From Vibrio hepatarius (GTDB lineage: Bacteria; Pseudomonadota; Gammaproteobacteria; Enterobacterales; Vibrionaceae), in NCBI RefSeq assembly GCF_001274785.1, contig NZ_LHPI01000008.1:228817-292816 (forward strand): DNA of 64,000 nucleotides, written 5' to 3'. Both the position numbers and the translations under genes were made by a program. This document shows, one piece after another, positions 41,165-51,316 of the stretch; position 1 is the stretch's first letter, and each line of letters opens with the position of its first letter. The notes below the pieces were generated by a model, which saw only the letters and a list, made by a program, of their open reading frames with translations, had not been told where the DNA came from and did not search any database.

Positions 41165-42394
41165 ATGGCCAAAGTTTCACTGGAAAAAGACAAAATTAAG
41201 ATACTCCTCCTAGAAGGTCTTCACCCATCTTCTGTTGAAGTACTCCAGGCCGCAGGTTACACCAATATTGAATATCACAAAGGCTCCTTGCCTGAAGATG
41301 AGCTACTTGAAGCCGTCAAAGACGCTCATTTTATCGGTATTCGTTCTCGTACAAACCTATCCCAAGAAGTGATCGATGCTGCTGAAAAGCTGGTTGCTAT
41401 TGGTTGTTTCTGTATCGGTACGAACCAGGTAGACCTTAGCGCTGCGGCGGTACGCGGTATTCCAGTGTTTAACGCCCCATTCTCCAACACGCGTAGTGTT
41501 GCTGAGCTGGTTCTTGGTCAGGTGCTATTGCTGCTGCGCGGTATTCCTGAGAAAAATGCGCTTGCGCATCGTGGTATCTGGAAGAAGAGTGCTGACAACT
41601 CTTACGAAGCGCGTGGTAAACGCCTAGGTATTATCGGCTACGGTCACATCGGTACTCAGCTTGGTATCATCGCGGAAAACTTAGGTATGCGCGTGTACTA
41701 CTACGATATCGAAAACAAGCTGTCGCTAGGTAACGCAACTCAAGTGCACACCATGACAGAACTGCTGAACAAGTGTGACGTAATTTCGCTTCACGTACCA
41801 GAAACACCAGAAACCAAGAACATGATGGGTGCAGAAGAGTTTGCTCGCATGAAGCCGGGCTCAATCTTCATCAACGCAGCGCGTGGTACTGTGGTTGACA
41901 TCGAAGCACTATGCCACTCACTAGAGTCAGGTCATATCGCAGGTGCAGCAATCGACGTATTCCCAGTTGAACCTAAGACCAACGCCGACCCGTTTGAGTC
42001 TCCGCTGACTAAGTTTGACAACGTTATCCTTACTCCACACGTAGGTGGTTCAACTCAGGAAGCGCAAGAAAACATCGGTGTTGAAGTTGCAGGTAAACTG
42101 GCTAAGTACTCAGACAACGGTTCAACGCTATCAAGTGTTAACTTCCCAGAGGTTTCACTGCCTGAACATCGTGATTGTTCTCGCCTACTACACATTCACA
42201 AAAACCGTCCTGGTATCCTGACGCAAATCAACACCATCTTTGCGGAAGAAGGGATCAACATCGCTGGTCAGTACCTACAGACCAACGCAGAGATCGGTTA
42301 TGTTGTTATCGACGTAGAATCAGCGCGTTCAGAAGAAGCATTAGAGAAACTGAAGAAGATCGAAGGCACGGTACGTGCGCGTATTCTTCACTAA
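41165..42394 (+). CDS. serA: D-3-phosphoglycerate dehydrogenase
   Basis: This 409-residue enzyme starts serine synthesis from 3-phosphoglycerate. The NAD-binding motif GIIGYGHIGTQLG lies near residue 158. Catalytic segments FINAARGTVVDIEAL near 235 and TPHVGGSTQEAQENIG near 290 are present. A C-terminal ACT domain (about 335-409, HKNRPGILTQINTIFAEEGINI in outline) gives allosteric serine inhibition. I chose the ATG at 41165 (MAKVSLEKDKIK), which follows AAGGATGATGATA. The longer frame from 41078 lacks similarity. Confidence 0.96.
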   Translation: MAKVSLEKDKIKILLLEGLHPSSVEVLQAAGYTNIEYHKGSLPEDELLEAVKDAHFIGIRSRTNLSQEVIDAAEKLVAIGCFCIGTNQVDLSAAAVRGIPVFNAPFSNTRSVAELVLGQVLLLLRGIPEKNALAHRGIWKKSADNSYEARGKRLGIIGYGHIGTQLGIIAENLGMRVYYYDIENKLSLGNATQVHTMTELLNKCDVISLHVPETPETKNMMGAEEFARMKPGSIFINAARGTVVDIEALCHSLESGHIAGAAIDVFPVEPKTNADPFESPLTKFDNVILTPHVGGSTQEAQENIGVEVAGKLAKYSDNGSTLSSVNFPEVSLPEHRDCSRLLHIHKNRPGILTQINTIFAEEGINIAGQYLQTNAEIGYVVIDVESARSEEALEKLKKIEGTVRARILH

Positions 42395-42410
42395 GCTCAG
42401 CGCCAAGATC

Positions 42411-42443
42411 AAAAAAACCACCGTTTCGACGGTGGTTTTTTTA
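42411..42443. terminator. Bidirectional UUCG terminator
   Basis: AAAAAACCACCG(T) and (A)CGGTGGTTTTTT pair around a TTCG tetraloop. It separates the convergent serA and ilvH. Confidence 0.9.
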
Positions 42444-42465
42444 TGACTGAATAACGAAAAGTCGC

Positions 42466-42960
42466 TTAAGGTTTTAGCGCGCGCTCACCACGAGCAATAC
42501 CTACTACGCCGCTTCGTGCCACTTCAATGACTTCTGTCACTTCCGAAAGCGCCTGGATGAAAGCGTCGAGTTTTTCACTGGTTCCCGCTAGCTGCACCGT
42601 GTACTGCGACGCGGTGACATCAACGATCTGACCACGGAAAATATCCGCGGTACGCTTCACTTCCGCACGGGCAAAACCGCTCGCTTTGACTTTCACCATC
42701 ATCAGCTCACGCTCTATGTGTTCAAACTCAGTCACTTCCTGAACTTTCAGAATATCAATCAGCTTGTTGAGCTGCTTCTGAATCTGCTCTAACTGCATGT
42801 TGTCAGAAATGGTCGTTAGGTTCAGGCGCGATAAAGTTGCATCGTCTGTCGGGGATACCGTTAAAGATTCAATGTTGTAGCCACGTTGAGAGAACAAACC
42901 CACAACTCGAGACAATGCACCCGGCTGGTTTTCCATTAGTAGCGAAATAATGTGTCTCAT
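42466..42960 (-). CDS. ilvH: Acetolactate synthase small subunit
   Basis: This 164-residue regulatory subunit confers valine feedback inhibition. An N-terminal ACT domain opens RHIISLLMENQPGALSRVVGLFS and contains RGYNIESLTVSPTDD. A second domain spans about residues 80-164. It lies one base after ilvI on the same strand, so it is co-translated. Confidence 0.95.
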   Translation of the reverse strand: MRHIISLLMENQPGALSRVVGLFSQRGYNIESLTVSPTDDATLSRLNLTTISDNMQLEQIQKQLNKLIDILKVQEVTEFEHIERELMMVKVKASGFARAEVKRTADIFRGQIVDVTASQYTVQLAGTSEKLDAFIQALSEVTEVIEVARSGVVGIARGERALKP

Positions 42961-42961
42961 A

Positions 42962-44686
42962 TTAAGTTCTCTCCGTTTTGCTTAGCCACATCTTGTCCAT
43001 ACCCTCGCCTTTGATTTGCATTGGGTAAACGTGCTCAGTTTCATCGACGTTAATATCCACAAACACCAAGCGATCTTTCATGTCCAATGCCTGTTTAAGG
43101 CCTGACTCTAATTGATCCGGTGTTTCAATGCGGATACCGACGTGTCCGTAAGCTTCTGCGATTGCAGCAAAATCAGGAACAGAACTCATGTATGAGTTTG
43201 AATGGCGACCTTGGTAAATAATGTCCTGCCATTGTTTTACCATGCCAAGAAAACGGTTGTTTAGGTTGATGATCTTCACCGGAATATCGTACTGCATCGC
43301 AGTCGAAAGCTCCTGAATATTCATCTGGATACTACCATCACCGGTCACAACCACGACTTCTTCATTCGGTTTAGCGAACTTAACGCCCATCCCAGCAGGT
43401 AAACCAAAGCCCATCGTGCCTAGACCACCAGAGTTGATCCAGCGACGAGATTTACTGAATGGGTAGTATAGAGCGGCAAACATTTGGTGCTGACCAACAT
43501 CTGACGCAACATAAGCTTCGCCATTAGTGAGTTTATGCAGCGTTTCGATCACCTGCTGAGGCTTGATGCGCTCAGGTGATGTTTCGTAAGACAAGCACTG
43601 ACGGTCACGCCATACTTGAATGTCTTTCCACCAGCTTTCTAGCGCTTCGCTGTCGTTGACTGCGCCTTGTTCTTCAAGCAGCGTCACCATGCTTTCTAAT
43701 ACTTTTTCCGCAGAACCTACGATTGGCAGATCTGCTTTAACGTTCTTAGAGATCGACGATGGATCGATGTCGATATGCATCACTTTCGCATTCGGACAGT
43801 ACTTTTCTAGGTTGTTGGTTGTACGGTCATCAAAACGTACCCCAACACCAAAGATAAGATCAGCGTTGTGCATCGCCATATTGGCTTCATAAGTACCGTG
43901 CATGCCAAGCATACCGAGTGAATTATTGTGCGTACCTGGAAATGCGCCCAGTCCCATCAGCGTACTCACCACCGGAAGATTGAGTGCTTCCGCAAGCTTT
44001 AACAAGTACTCGTCCGCTTGAGAGATAACAGCACCACCACCGACATAAAGCACTGGCTTTTTCGCCTCAAGCAACGCTTTCAAGCCTTTCTTGATCTGAC
44101 CTTTGTGGCCTGTCGTGGTTGGCTTGTAAGAACGCATTGAAATGCTTTCAGGGTATTCGTACGGCAGTTTGATCTGCGGATTCATTACGTCTTTAGGCAA
44201 GTCAATCACAACTGGACCTGGTCGGCCAGTCGTCGCGATGTAAAACGCCTTTTTAACGGTTTCTGGAATATCTTCAGCTTTCTTCACCAAGAAGCTGTGT
44301 TTCACCACAGGGCGAGATACGCCCACAATGTCACACTCTTGGAAAGCATCATTACCGATAAGGTTGTTAGGCACGTTGCCGGAAATAACAATCATTGGAA
44401 TGGAGTCCATGTACGCAGTAGCAATACCTGTGATGGTATTGGTCGCGCCAGGACCAGAACAGACAAGCACCACACCCGGCTTCCCTGTTGCACGCGCATA
44501 ACCGTCTGCCATGTGCGTCGCAGCTTGCTCGTGTCGAACGAGAACGTGTTTGATGTTTTCTGTTTTTGCGTGGAGCGCATCGTAGATATCTAAAACGGAA
44601 CCGCCTGGGTATCCGAAGATCTGTTCAACGCCTTCTTCGATCAGAGATTGCACTACCATCTCTGCACCGGACAACATTGCTGCCAT
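42962..44686 (-). CDS. ilvI: Acetolactate synthase III large subunit
   Basis: This 574-residue thiamine-diphosphate enzyme makes acetolactate or acetohydroxybutyrate for branched-chain amino acids. The catalytic Glu lies in [21 protein letters not shown] (about residue 50). The TPP/Mg motif [20 protein letters not shown] is near 430, followed by [15 protein letters not shown]. It ends in MWLSKTERT, as E. coli IlvI does. It is preceded by TAAGGAGAAAAAT, and ilvH follows. Confidence 0.95.
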   Translation of the reverse strand: MAAMLSGAEMVVQSLIEEGVEQIFGYPGGSVLDIYDALHAKTENIKHVLVRHEQAATHMADGYARATGKPGVVLVCSGPGATNTITGIATAYMDSIPMIVISGNVPNNLIGNDAFQECDIVGVSRPVVKHSFLVKKAEDIPETVKKAFYIATTGRPGPVVIDLPKDVMNPQIKLPYEYPESISMRSYKPTTTGHKGQIKKGLKALLEAKKPVLYVGGGAVISQADEYLLKLAEALNLPVVSTLMGLGAFPGTHNNSLGMLGMHGTYEANMAMHNADLIFGVGVRFDDRTTNNLEKYCPNAKVMHIDIDPSSISKNVKADLPIVGSAEKVLESMVTLLEEQGAVNDSEALESWWKDIQVWRDRQCLSYETSPERIKPQQVIETLHKLTNGEAYVASDVGQHQMFAALYYPFSKSRRWINSGGLGTMGFGLPAGMGVKFAKPNEEVVVVTGDGSIQMNIQELSTAMQYDIPVKIINLNNRFLGMVKQWQDIIYQGRHSNSYMSSVPDFAAIAEAYGHVGIRIETPDQLESGLKQALDMKDRLVFVDINVDETEHVYPMQIKGEGMDKMWLSKTERT

Positions 44687-45045
44687 ATTTTTCTCCTTAC
44701 CAGTGTGCCAATTCGTAAGGTCAACGCATTGGTCTGGTTTTACATAGTCTAGGGCTTATTCGTAGCCTAATTCGAAATATTTCCAGTTTTCGGCTATGTC
44801 TTACTTTGTCGTAACAAAAAGTAAGTTAACGAAACCAATGTAACGTTTTATTATCAGACGGTCTAATGAGATTTCCGTCTCAATTTAAACAAGATGCTAA
44901 GTATGGCGAGAATGTAAGACATGACGACTACAGAAAGACTTACATTTAGTGCATGTGGGAATAGTTGAGTGTAAATTCAGAATATAATTTTATTAAAACA
45001 GCTCAATTAATCGTCAGTTAAGCCAAGTAACGTATTGTTAGCACA
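44687..45045 (-). promoter_or_regulatory. ilvIH upstream region
   Basis: This 359-base AT-rich region must hold the ilvIH promoter. I see one clear inverted repeat, AGACGG (44856-44861) with CCGTCT (44875-44880). I see no Leu/Val/Ile-rich leader peptide with an attenuator. E. coli ilvIH is controlled by Lrp, and the AT-rich tracts here would suit such binding, but I cannot place sites. Confidence 0.35.
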
Positions 45046-45094
45046 ATAAAAAAATCCCCCAACTTTGGTATTAGACAAAGAGGAGGATTTTTGA
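45046..45094 (-). terminator. Terminator after the acyl-CoA ligase gene
   Basis: On the minus strand AAAAATCCTCC pairs with GGGGGATTTTTTT, with an inner CTTTG/CAAAG extension of the stem. A T run follows. Confidence 0.75.
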
Positions 45095-45122
45095 ACAATC
45101 GAAAATCTAAGCGAATGAAAAG

Positions 45123-46931
45123 TTACTTCTTATCACCTTTCTCAGTGTACATTTCTTCGATTTCGTCCTGATATTTGTCGTTAATTACCTTACGGCGTAG
45201 TTTTTGTGTCGGCGTTAACTCGCCTTCATCCATCGAGAAAGCCTTTGGCAACAATTTAAAGCGCTTCACTTGTTCAAACTTCGCCAGCTCTTTTTGCAGG
45301 TCATTCACGCGCTTTTCCAACATCTCGACAACTTGGTGATGTTTGATCAGCTCAACCCGGTCGTGATATTTGATGTTCAGCTCTTTCGCATACTCTTCTA
45401 GGCTGTCAAAACACGGCACGATCAAAGCAGAGACAAACTTACGCGTATCGGCGATCACCGCGATTTGTTCGATGAAATGGTCTTTACCGATCGCACCTTC
45501 GATCATTTGTGGTGCAATGTACTTACCACCCGAGGTTTTCATCAGCTCTTTGATACGGTCGGTAATAAACAGGTTGCCGTGCTCATCGATATGGCCTGCA
45601 TCACCAGTTTTTAGGAAACCGTGCTCGTCGAAAGTCTTTTCCGTTTCTTCCGGCATTTTGTAATAGCCGCGCATCACCATCGGGCCACGAACTAGGATCT
45701 CGTTGTTCTCACCAATTTTGACTTGAGCGCCCGGCATTGACATGCCAATTGAATCTGGATCAAAGCGTTTATCGTCCCAACAAGAAACCGTCGCCGTCGT
45801 TTCTGTCATGCCGTAACCCAGCTTGACGTTGATCCCGATAGCATGGAAGAAACGACCGATGGTTTCGTCGAGTTTCGCCCCACCGCACGGCATAAAGTTG
45901 ATACGACCACCAAGCAGCGCACGCAGCTTAGACAGCACGATTTTATCCGCAAGCTGATAAGATTTTTTTAACGCAAATGAAGGCTTACGCCCTTCTTGAT
46001 GGCATACCGCCATTTTTGCGCCCATATTGACCGCCCAAGTAAACATCACTTTGCGCATCAGCGGCGCACGGGCGACTTTTTCATGGATGGCAGAGAAAAT
46101 TTTCTCGTAGAAACGCGGCACCGCACACATTACCGTCGGGCGAACTTCGCCCAGAGCATCACGCACCTGCATGGTGTCTTGTAGGTAGCAGTTGGTTGCG
46201 CCTTTATACAGTACGTAGAAAGTCCAAGCGCGTTCGAATACGTGCGAAAGTGGCAAGAAACACAACGATACGTCGTCTTGAGACAGGCTCAGTCTTTGGT
46301 CATGCCCTTCTAATTGAGAGCCGATATTCGTGTAATCAAGCATCACGCCTTTTGGTTGACCGGTTGTGCCTGAGGTGTAGATCAGCGTCAGCAAGTCATC
46401 GAAGTTCGCATCAGCAAGACGCTGTTCGAGTTCGGTTTGGTATTGGCTGTCACCCTGAGCGATGAAGTGCTCCCAAGAGACAACAAACGAGTAATCGCCT
46501 AGGTCAACATCAGCGTCCATAACGACGATCAACTCAAGTTGTTCACATTGGTCAAAAATAGCGATGGCTGCATCAAGCTGAGCTTGTTCACCAACAAACA
46601 ACACACGAACGTCCGCGTTTTGCAGGATGTAGGCGGATTGTGCTGCAGTGTTGGTTGGATAGATAGGCACCGTTACGGCACGCAGTTGTAGCGCAGCAAA
46701 ATCAGCTACTGTCCACTGCGGCATATTGTTTGAGAAAATCCCGATCTTATCCTGAACTCGTAGACCTTGAGCCAGTAAAGCAAGTGACAGAGCGTCCACT
46801 TGCTGACCAAACTGCTTCCAAGTAATGCCGTTCCACATATTGCCCACTTTATGTTTAAGAGCAATACGATCACCGCCTTTAGCAATCTGTTCACGTATTT
46901 TTTTAACGATATGAAAATCTAAGTTGGTCAT
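45123..46931 (-). CDS. AMP-dependent long-chain acyl-CoA ligase
   Basis: This 602-residue protein belongs to the FAA1/long-chain acyl-CoA synthetase group. The adenylation motif [16 protein letters not shown] lies near residue 180. [14 protein letters not shown] near 390, the hinge-linked [18 protein letters not shown] near 445 and a C-terminal [14 protein letters not shown] with a catalytic Lys follow. It would activate fatty acids with ATP and CoA at the inner membrane. I chose the ATG at 46929-46931 ([12 protein letters not shown]), 5 bases after AGGTAGA. A longer frame upstream is unsupported. The substrate is not determined. Confidence 0.92.
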   Translation of the reverse strand: MTNLDFHIVKKIREQIAKGGDRIALKHKVGNMWNGITWKQFGQQVDALSLALLAQGLRVQDKIGIFSNNMPQWTVADFAALQLRAVTVPIYPTNTAAQSAYILQNADVRVLFVGEQAQLDAAIAIFDQCEQLELIVVMDADVDLGDYSFVVSWEHFIAQGDSQYQTELEQRLADANFDDLLTLIYTSGTTGQPKGVMLDYTNIGSQLEGHDQRLSLSQDDVSLCFLPLSHVFERAWTFYVLYKGATNCYLQDTMQVRDALGEVRPTVMCAVPRFYEKIFSAIHEKVARAPLMRKVMFTWAVNMGAKMAVCHQEGRKPSFALKKSYQLADKIVLSKLRALLGGRINFMPCGGAKLDETIGRFFHAIGINVKLGYGMTETTATVSCWDDKRFDPDSIGMSMPGAQVKIGENNEILVRGPMVMRGYYKMPEETEKTFDEHGFLKTGDAGHIDEHGNLFITDRIKELMKTSGGKYIAPQMIEGAIGKDHFIEQIAVIADTRKFVSALIVPCFDSLEEYAKELNIKYHDRVELIKHHQVVEMLEKRVNDLQKELAKFEQVKRFKLLPKAFSMDEGELTPTQKLRRKVINDKYQDEIEEMYTEKGDKK

Positions 46932-47032
46932 CTTTTCTACCTTTAGCTTACACCTGTAAGCTTTTGCGCGCACAAGTGTACATTTCAGATGCTAAAAGGC
47001 AACTGACGCTTATCAAACTTATCAATTAAATA

Positions 47033-47075
47033 GTAAAAAACCTTGAATGGCGTAGCGTCACTCAAGGTTTTTTAC
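47033..47075 (-). terminator. Terminator after leuO
   Basis: AAAAAACCTTGA and TCAAGGTTTTTT pair across a 15-base interval. It is symmetric and could work on both strands. Confidence 0.8.
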
Positions 47076-47091
47076 GATATTTTTAGCTTAG

Positions 47092-48051
47092 TTATGCCGT
47101 GGCAACCACTTCACCACACACTACCATTAAGCAATCACGCAACCAGATGTGACCTTTGTCTTTTTCATTCGATTCATGCCAGCTTAGATAGCCGCTGATT
47201 TTGCCGTTTTCAAATGGGAAGTTCAGCACTTGAAGTTGATCTTTGTTTGCCGCATTTTCTACCATCCAACGCGGTGCAATTGTCACTAAGTCAGATTGAC
47301 CAACAACGTACAGCAAGTTGCTAAGGCTTGCGCCTTCATAGTACGCCTGTACATCTAAATCGCGGTACGCTTGCTCTGAGAAACTGCGCTGACCGTGAAC
47401 GCGAGACAATTTCGCGTGGCGTTCGTTACGTAGACGTTCAGGCGTAACTTCACCTTGAATACGAGGATGCGTTTTCGCCGCTACAACGACGAGTTCATCT
47501 TGGAAGATTTCGGTACTAGAGAAACCTTGCTCGTCAAAGCGAGAGTAATCGATAACAAAATCCACTTCTTGGTAGCGCATACGTTCAGCCAACTGACGGT
47601 CAAACTCGGCGTCTAAGTGCAGTTGAACATTTGGCGCTTGAGCGTGAATGCTCGACATGATCTGTGGAGCAAAACGCATATCGCATGGGCTGCAAATTGC
47701 CAGCTTAAAGCGACGGCTTGAAGATTCAGGAGAGAAGATTGAACTCGGCAGTTCATTGCGGATAAGTTGCAACGCTTGACGAATAGGACCAAACAGCTGA
47801 CGAGCGCGTTGAGTCGGTTGGATACCACGTCCTTGGCGCATGAAGAGTTCATCGTTGAACATCACTTTTAAACGCGCAACGGCATTACTTACTGCTGGCT
47901 GAGACATGCCTAAGTTGTGTGCCGCACGTGTAATGTTTTGTTCTTGCATTACCGCATCGAACACAGTCAAAAGATTTAAATCTACGCCGCGCAGAATGCT
48001 TTCCATACGAAAGTTGGCAATCGTGCTCATCGACTCTTTTTTATCGTTCAT
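47092..48051 (-). CDS. leuO: LysR-type regulator LeuO
   Basis: This 319-residue DNA-binding regulator has an N-terminal winged helix-turn-helix (about residues 20-80: VDLNLLTVFDAVMQEQNI, then AAHNLGMSQPAVSNAVARL). A substrate-binding domain follows, as in LysR proteins. The full sequence style and the leu neighbourhood match LeuO, a stress and virulence regulator that antagonises H-NS. In V. cholerae LeuO links ToxR to other regulons. The ATG at 48051 follows AGAGGC. Its leader contains two hairpins (see 48071-48167). Confidence 0.9.
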   Translation of the reverse strand: MNDKKESMSTIANFRMESILRGVDLNLLTVFDAVMQEQNITRAAHNLGMSQPAVSNAVARLKVMFNDELFMRQGRGIQPTQRARQLFGPIRQALQLIRNELPSSIFSPESSSRRFKLAICSPCDMRFAPQIMSSIHAQAPNVQLHLDAEFDRQLAERMRYQEVDFVIDYSRFDEQGFSSTEIFQDELVVVAAKTHPRIQGEVTPERLRNERHAKLSRVHGQRSFSEQAYRDLDVQAYYEGASLSNLLYVVGQSDLVTIAPRWMVENAANKDQLQVLNFPFENGKISGYLSWHESNEKDKGHIWLRDCLMVVCGEVVATA

Positions 48052-48433
48052 GTATCAAGCCTCTTAAATGTTTCAGCAAAGCTGAAATGCATGGAATTTC
48101 AAAGATTAGAAAACCTGCAGTGATAGTATTTGTTTGCCGGATGATTTACGGCGAGCCATTACTATCAGCGAATCAATCAATAAGAGGCAACTCGATTGAT
48201 AAATAATCAGTACTTTTTATAGGAACTATAGGAATAATCTTACAAATCAGCCATATAGAGAGATTATAAAAAGATCTAAAGACGATTTTTTTAGTCGATT
48301 AAGAAGTTATGAATAGTTCGAACCACTTACATAAGTAGGACTTTTCTTATAGGTGTAAGAAATAACTCTCCAGACAACCTACAAGTCTCGTCAATTGTTC
48401 ATCATTATTTTGACGTAGTACGATAGTTTATTC
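48052..48433 (-). promoter_or_regulatory. leuO upstream region with two hairpins
   Basis: This 382-base AT-rich region contains a perfect hairpin TTTCAGC-AAA-GCTGAAA at 48071-48087, just before the leuO ribosome-binding site. It also holds a long inverted repeat TGATAGTA (48121-48128) with TACTATCA (48160-48167) that encloses GCCG/CGGC. AT-rich tracts from about 48200 to 48340 could bind H-NS or LeuO. No gene is visible. Confidence 0.45.
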
Positions 48434-49480
48434 TCATATATTGGTGACATAACTGGGGAAGTCGACTCTGTCCCACAAGCGGGTTGTAAGCTCGGTTTGG
48501 TTACCCCAATTCCCCTGTAGCAACCAGTCAACTATCGCCTCAGCGACATTCGGATAATTAACGCTTTCTGCCTGCGCTTCATCCAACCAGTGACGCAGAA
48601 TCGATGCATCCAACATATCCATACAAGTGGCTAAGCCAAGGTCTTCGAGCGTTGCCACATTGCTTAACTGTTCAAACTGTCCTGACAGCGGTTTGAGTAA
48701 TAATTTCTTCCCTAGAGTGAGCGCTTCCGACGGCAGTTCAAAACCACCATTGGCGATCACCCCACTACAGCGGTGAAGGTGATACTGGAAACCTTCAAAG
48801 CTTAGCGGTAAAAACTGTACATTTTCCACTAAGTCATCTTCGATGATTTCTGGGTGGTAACAAACAAAGCGCTGACTGCTAAAGCGAAACAACAACTCTG
48901 AAATATCGTTAAGGTTTTCAAATGGCAGATAGACCAAAACGAAATCTTCGTTGCCGAGGTGTTTGTCCGGGGTATGGACAATCGGTGGCAAGATAGGTTG
49001 GTCAAAGTGATACCAGTGCAGACCGATTCGATGTTGCGCCGGAGCAAAGTGTTCGATGATTTTTTTATCCAGCCAGCTTGCACCTTTAAGTGGCACAGAA
49101 TAACGAAACGCATTTTGGTGGCTGATGCTGATCGACGGAATACCTTGTCTTTTCGCTGCCCAAGCAGAAACAGGTTCAAAGTCATTAAGCACCAAGTCGT
49201 ACTGGCTCAAGTCCAACTCGGAGACTTCTTGCCAAAAGTTGAGCACGTTATTGTTCAAACACGTTTTCAGATAGCTAACTTGTCCATTGTGGCTGACAAA
49301 CGTCAATCCCCGGCGTGTTTGATACTGGCCGAACTCTTCCATTGAAAAGTATTTCTTCTCATCTCGCCCTGAAAACAGGAAGTCAGCATGAATGCCGCGA
49401 CTCTTCAGTGCATGGCACATTGCTCTAGCACGTGCGATGTGTCCATTCCCCGTACCCTGAACTCCGTAGAAAATCTTCAT
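48434..49480 (-). CDS. MJ1255/VC2487 family glycosyltransferase
   Basis: This 348-residue protein of the GT-B fold opens MKIFYGVQGTGNGHIARARAMCHAL, the nucleotide-sugar transferase pattern of the MJ1255/VC2487 (TIGR00661) family. A C-terminal acceptor/donor segment GVIANGGFELPSEALTLGKKLLLKPL lies near residue 245. I chose the ATG at 49478-49480. The frame also has an upstream TTG. It follows the PAP2 gene by 3 bp, so the two are coupled. A role in glycolipid or surface sugar synthesis is inferred. Confidence 0.88.
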   Translation of the reverse strand: MKIFYGVQGTGNGHIARARAMCHALKSRGIHADFLFSGRDEKKYFSMEEFGQYQTRRGLTFVSHNGQVSYLKTCLNNNVLNFWQEVSELDLSQYDLVLNDFEPVSAWAAKRQGIPSISISHQNAFRYSVPLKGASWLDKKIIEHFAPAQHRIGLHWYHFDQPILPPIVHTPDKHLGNEDFVLVYLPFENLNDISELLFRFSSQRFVCYHPEIIEDDLVENVQFLPLSFEGFQYHLHRCSGVIANGGFELPSEALTLGKKLLLKPLSGQFEQLSNVATLEDLGLATCMDMLDASILRHWLDEAQAESVNYPNVAEAIVDWLLQGNWGNQTELTTRLWDRVDFPSYVTNI

Positions 49481-49483
49481 CAA

Positions 49484-50014
49484 TTACGCTCCAGCCAACA
49501 TCGTCAAGGCGATTTGCGCACAACCAAGACCGAGTAAGGCGCCAAGTACTACGTCTGTTAAGAAGTGCACCCCGAGTAAAATTCGAGACGCTCCTATAAG
49601 CGTGGCCCATACGAAGGCAAAAGTATCTAGTTCCGGATAGAAAAAGCTCAGCAGCGTCGCCATAAGAAATGCCGCCGCGGTATGTCCCGACGGTAAACTG
49701 TAGCGGTCTGAAGGAGTGATAAACGAAGTAACTAGTTCTGACAATTCTTGAGGTCGGCGGCGTTTAAACGCGTTTTTAGCCATCCAGTAGAGTGGCAGTT
49801 CAATCGTGAATGCCAATAATCCCACCAGCAAAAACATTAGCCCACGTTCACCGTCCATCCACCACGCTAATCCGCCCAATACCGCGTATAAGTGGCCATC
49901 GCCCGTATGTGAAATGGCTTTACTCAATCTTGATAGCGGGTAAGAAAAACGATGCTGTAAACAGAACAATGAAAATGCCAAATCCAATTTGGCGATAGGT
50001 TCGATAGTACGCAT
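49484..50014 (-). CDS. PAP2 family membrane phosphatase
   Basis: This 176-residue inner-membrane protein has the three phosphatase motifs in order: KRRRP near residue 90, SLPSGHTAAAF near 110 and SRILLGVHFLTDVV near 150. Each holds the needed Arg and His. Several membrane helices surround them. Enzymes of this class dephosphorylate phosphatidate or undecaprenyl pyrophosphate. I chose the ATG at 50012-50014 because GGGAG lies 7 bases upstream. A TTG ten codons earlier is weaker. Coupling with the glycosyltransferase suggests joint work on a lipid-linked or surface sugar. Confidence 0.9.
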   Translation of the reverse strand: MRTIEPIAKLDLAFSLFCLQHRFSYPLSRLSKAISHTGDGHLYAVLGGLAWWMDGERGLMFLLVGLLAFTIELPLYWMAKNAFKRRRPQELSELVTSFITPSDRYSLPSGHTAAAFLMATLLSFFYPELDTFAFVWATLIGASRILLGVHFLTDVVLGALLGLGCAQIALTMLAGA

Positions 50015-50124
50015 TACCAACTCCCAACTCGGTCGCTTTTGCAATCAAGTTATAAGAGAACAATGACAAATCCATTAAGCTTTATGGGTATTACCGTGAC
50101 AATCGAATCCATCGCACCAAAACG

Positions 50125-50152
50125 GAAAAATGGCCAGTAAAGGCCATTTTAA
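50125..50152. terminator. Terminator after the porin gene
   Basis: AAAATGGCC and GGCCATTTT pair around AGTAAA. It serves the porin gene on the minus strand. Confidence 0.8.
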
Positions 50153-50170
50153 TGAGGGTTTAATCGAGTA

Positions 50171-51211
50171 TCAGAACTTGTAAATGCCACCAAGAACCAG
50201 TTGGCGTTGATCGTCTTTATTGCTATCAAACCAAGATTGTTGAGCCTCGGTATAGAGTTTAGCGGCTGAAGTTAAATTGTACTCTACCCCAGCAGTCAAT
50301 GCGTTTTCTCGACCTTCGTCTATCGCACCACGCCCTTGAATCGTCTCTGCAACCATATAGCCCGAAACTTGCTGCCAAAGCTGAACCTTACCACTAAGTC
50401 CAAATGTATAAGCTGATGCAGAATCTCGCTCATCCTCCAACATGTAGTAACCGCTGGTCGTGCCGACTCGCCAATCGCGTTCGCTGGCAAACTGACCTTT
50501 TTTCACGACGGTAGCCGCGACACTAAACGCTTCCGCACCGTGTTGATAATGAGTGAGCTGTGACGCAACACGAATTTGAATATCTTGCGGTTGATACTTA
50601 TAGCGCACACCAAAGCCCAACCCATTATCAATTTGGTCTTCATTAACTTTGAATGACTCACCACCACTACGCAGGCGCACACTTCGGTCTAAATCACGTC
50701 GACCATTTGCTTGCGCTTCAAAACGAAATTCATTCCAGTCCAAACGGTAGCTCAAGGTGTTCTCATTGCGTTTATTATTCATTTCATCACGCGTGTAGTG
50801 AGCAACCCCACCCAATTTATTACTCAGGTCGTAGTTATCCAGATTGTGTATCAGCGCTTCTTGTTTACCCCAAGCCACCTGGCCATAATCACTGTCCACT
50901 CCTGCGTAAGCCAATCGCAGTGTAAACAAATCATCTTGATTATCTTTATTGAAGTGACTGCCGACTTCCACCAAACCAAATAATGCTGCGTCATCTAAGA
51001 TTTGATAGTTGCCTTTTAAGCCGACGCGGCTGGAATCATCTTCAAAGTTAGAGGCGGGATTGCGATGCTGTTGGTAGTGCAAGACAGCTTTTAGCTTACC
51101 GTAGGCTTCAAGCTCACCATGCTCATTTTGGTACAGTGATAGGTCAGCTAAAGCTCTCGGGCTAGTAAGCACTAAAGGAGTAAGTAAAAGCGGAATATAG
51201 GTGCGTTTCAT
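50171..51211 (-). CDS. Gram-negative general porin-like protein
   Basis: This 346-residue protein has a signal peptide ending near residue 22 (SPRALADLSLY). It has the porin opening GELEAYGKLKAVLHY and amphipathic strands throughout (VGLKGNYQILDDAALFGLVEVG, in outline). It ends in LVLGGIYKF, with the C-terminal Phe outer-membrane signal. It resembles OmpU/OmpT-type trimeric porins but is not clearly either. It lies downstream of an SH3 lipoprotein and a two-component system on the same strand, so it is a possible target of that system. Confidence 0.88.
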   Translation of the reverse strand: MKRTYIPLLLTPLVLTSPRALADLSLYQNEHGELEAYGKLKAVLHYQQHRNPASNFEDDSSRVGLKGNYQILDDAALFGLVEVGSHFNKDNQDDLFTLRLAYAGVDSDYGQVAWGKQEALIHNLDNYDLSNKLGGVAHYTRDEMNNKRNENTLSYRLDWNEFRFEAQANGRRDLDRSVRLRSGGESFKVNEDQIDNGLGFGVRYKYQPQDIQIRVASQLTHYQHGAEAFSVAATVVKKGQFASERDWRVGTTSGYYMLEDERDSASAYTFGLSGKVQLWQQVSGYMVAETIQGRGAIDEGRENALTAGVEYNLTSAAKLYTEAQQSWFDSNKDDQRQLVLGGIYKF

Positions 51212-51316
51212 ATTGAATCCAAACTGATTATTGACGTTGTGGACACAAGATAAAACAAGCTAACTGACAAGAAGCTGAGGGAGGCGGTAAGCTTCCTGTC
51301 AGTTTAAGAACAGCGT

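Noticed and set aside
44687..45045. Possible leucine or valine attenuator before ilvIH
   Set aside because: I found no leader peptide rich in branched-chain codons and no terminator near the ilvI start.
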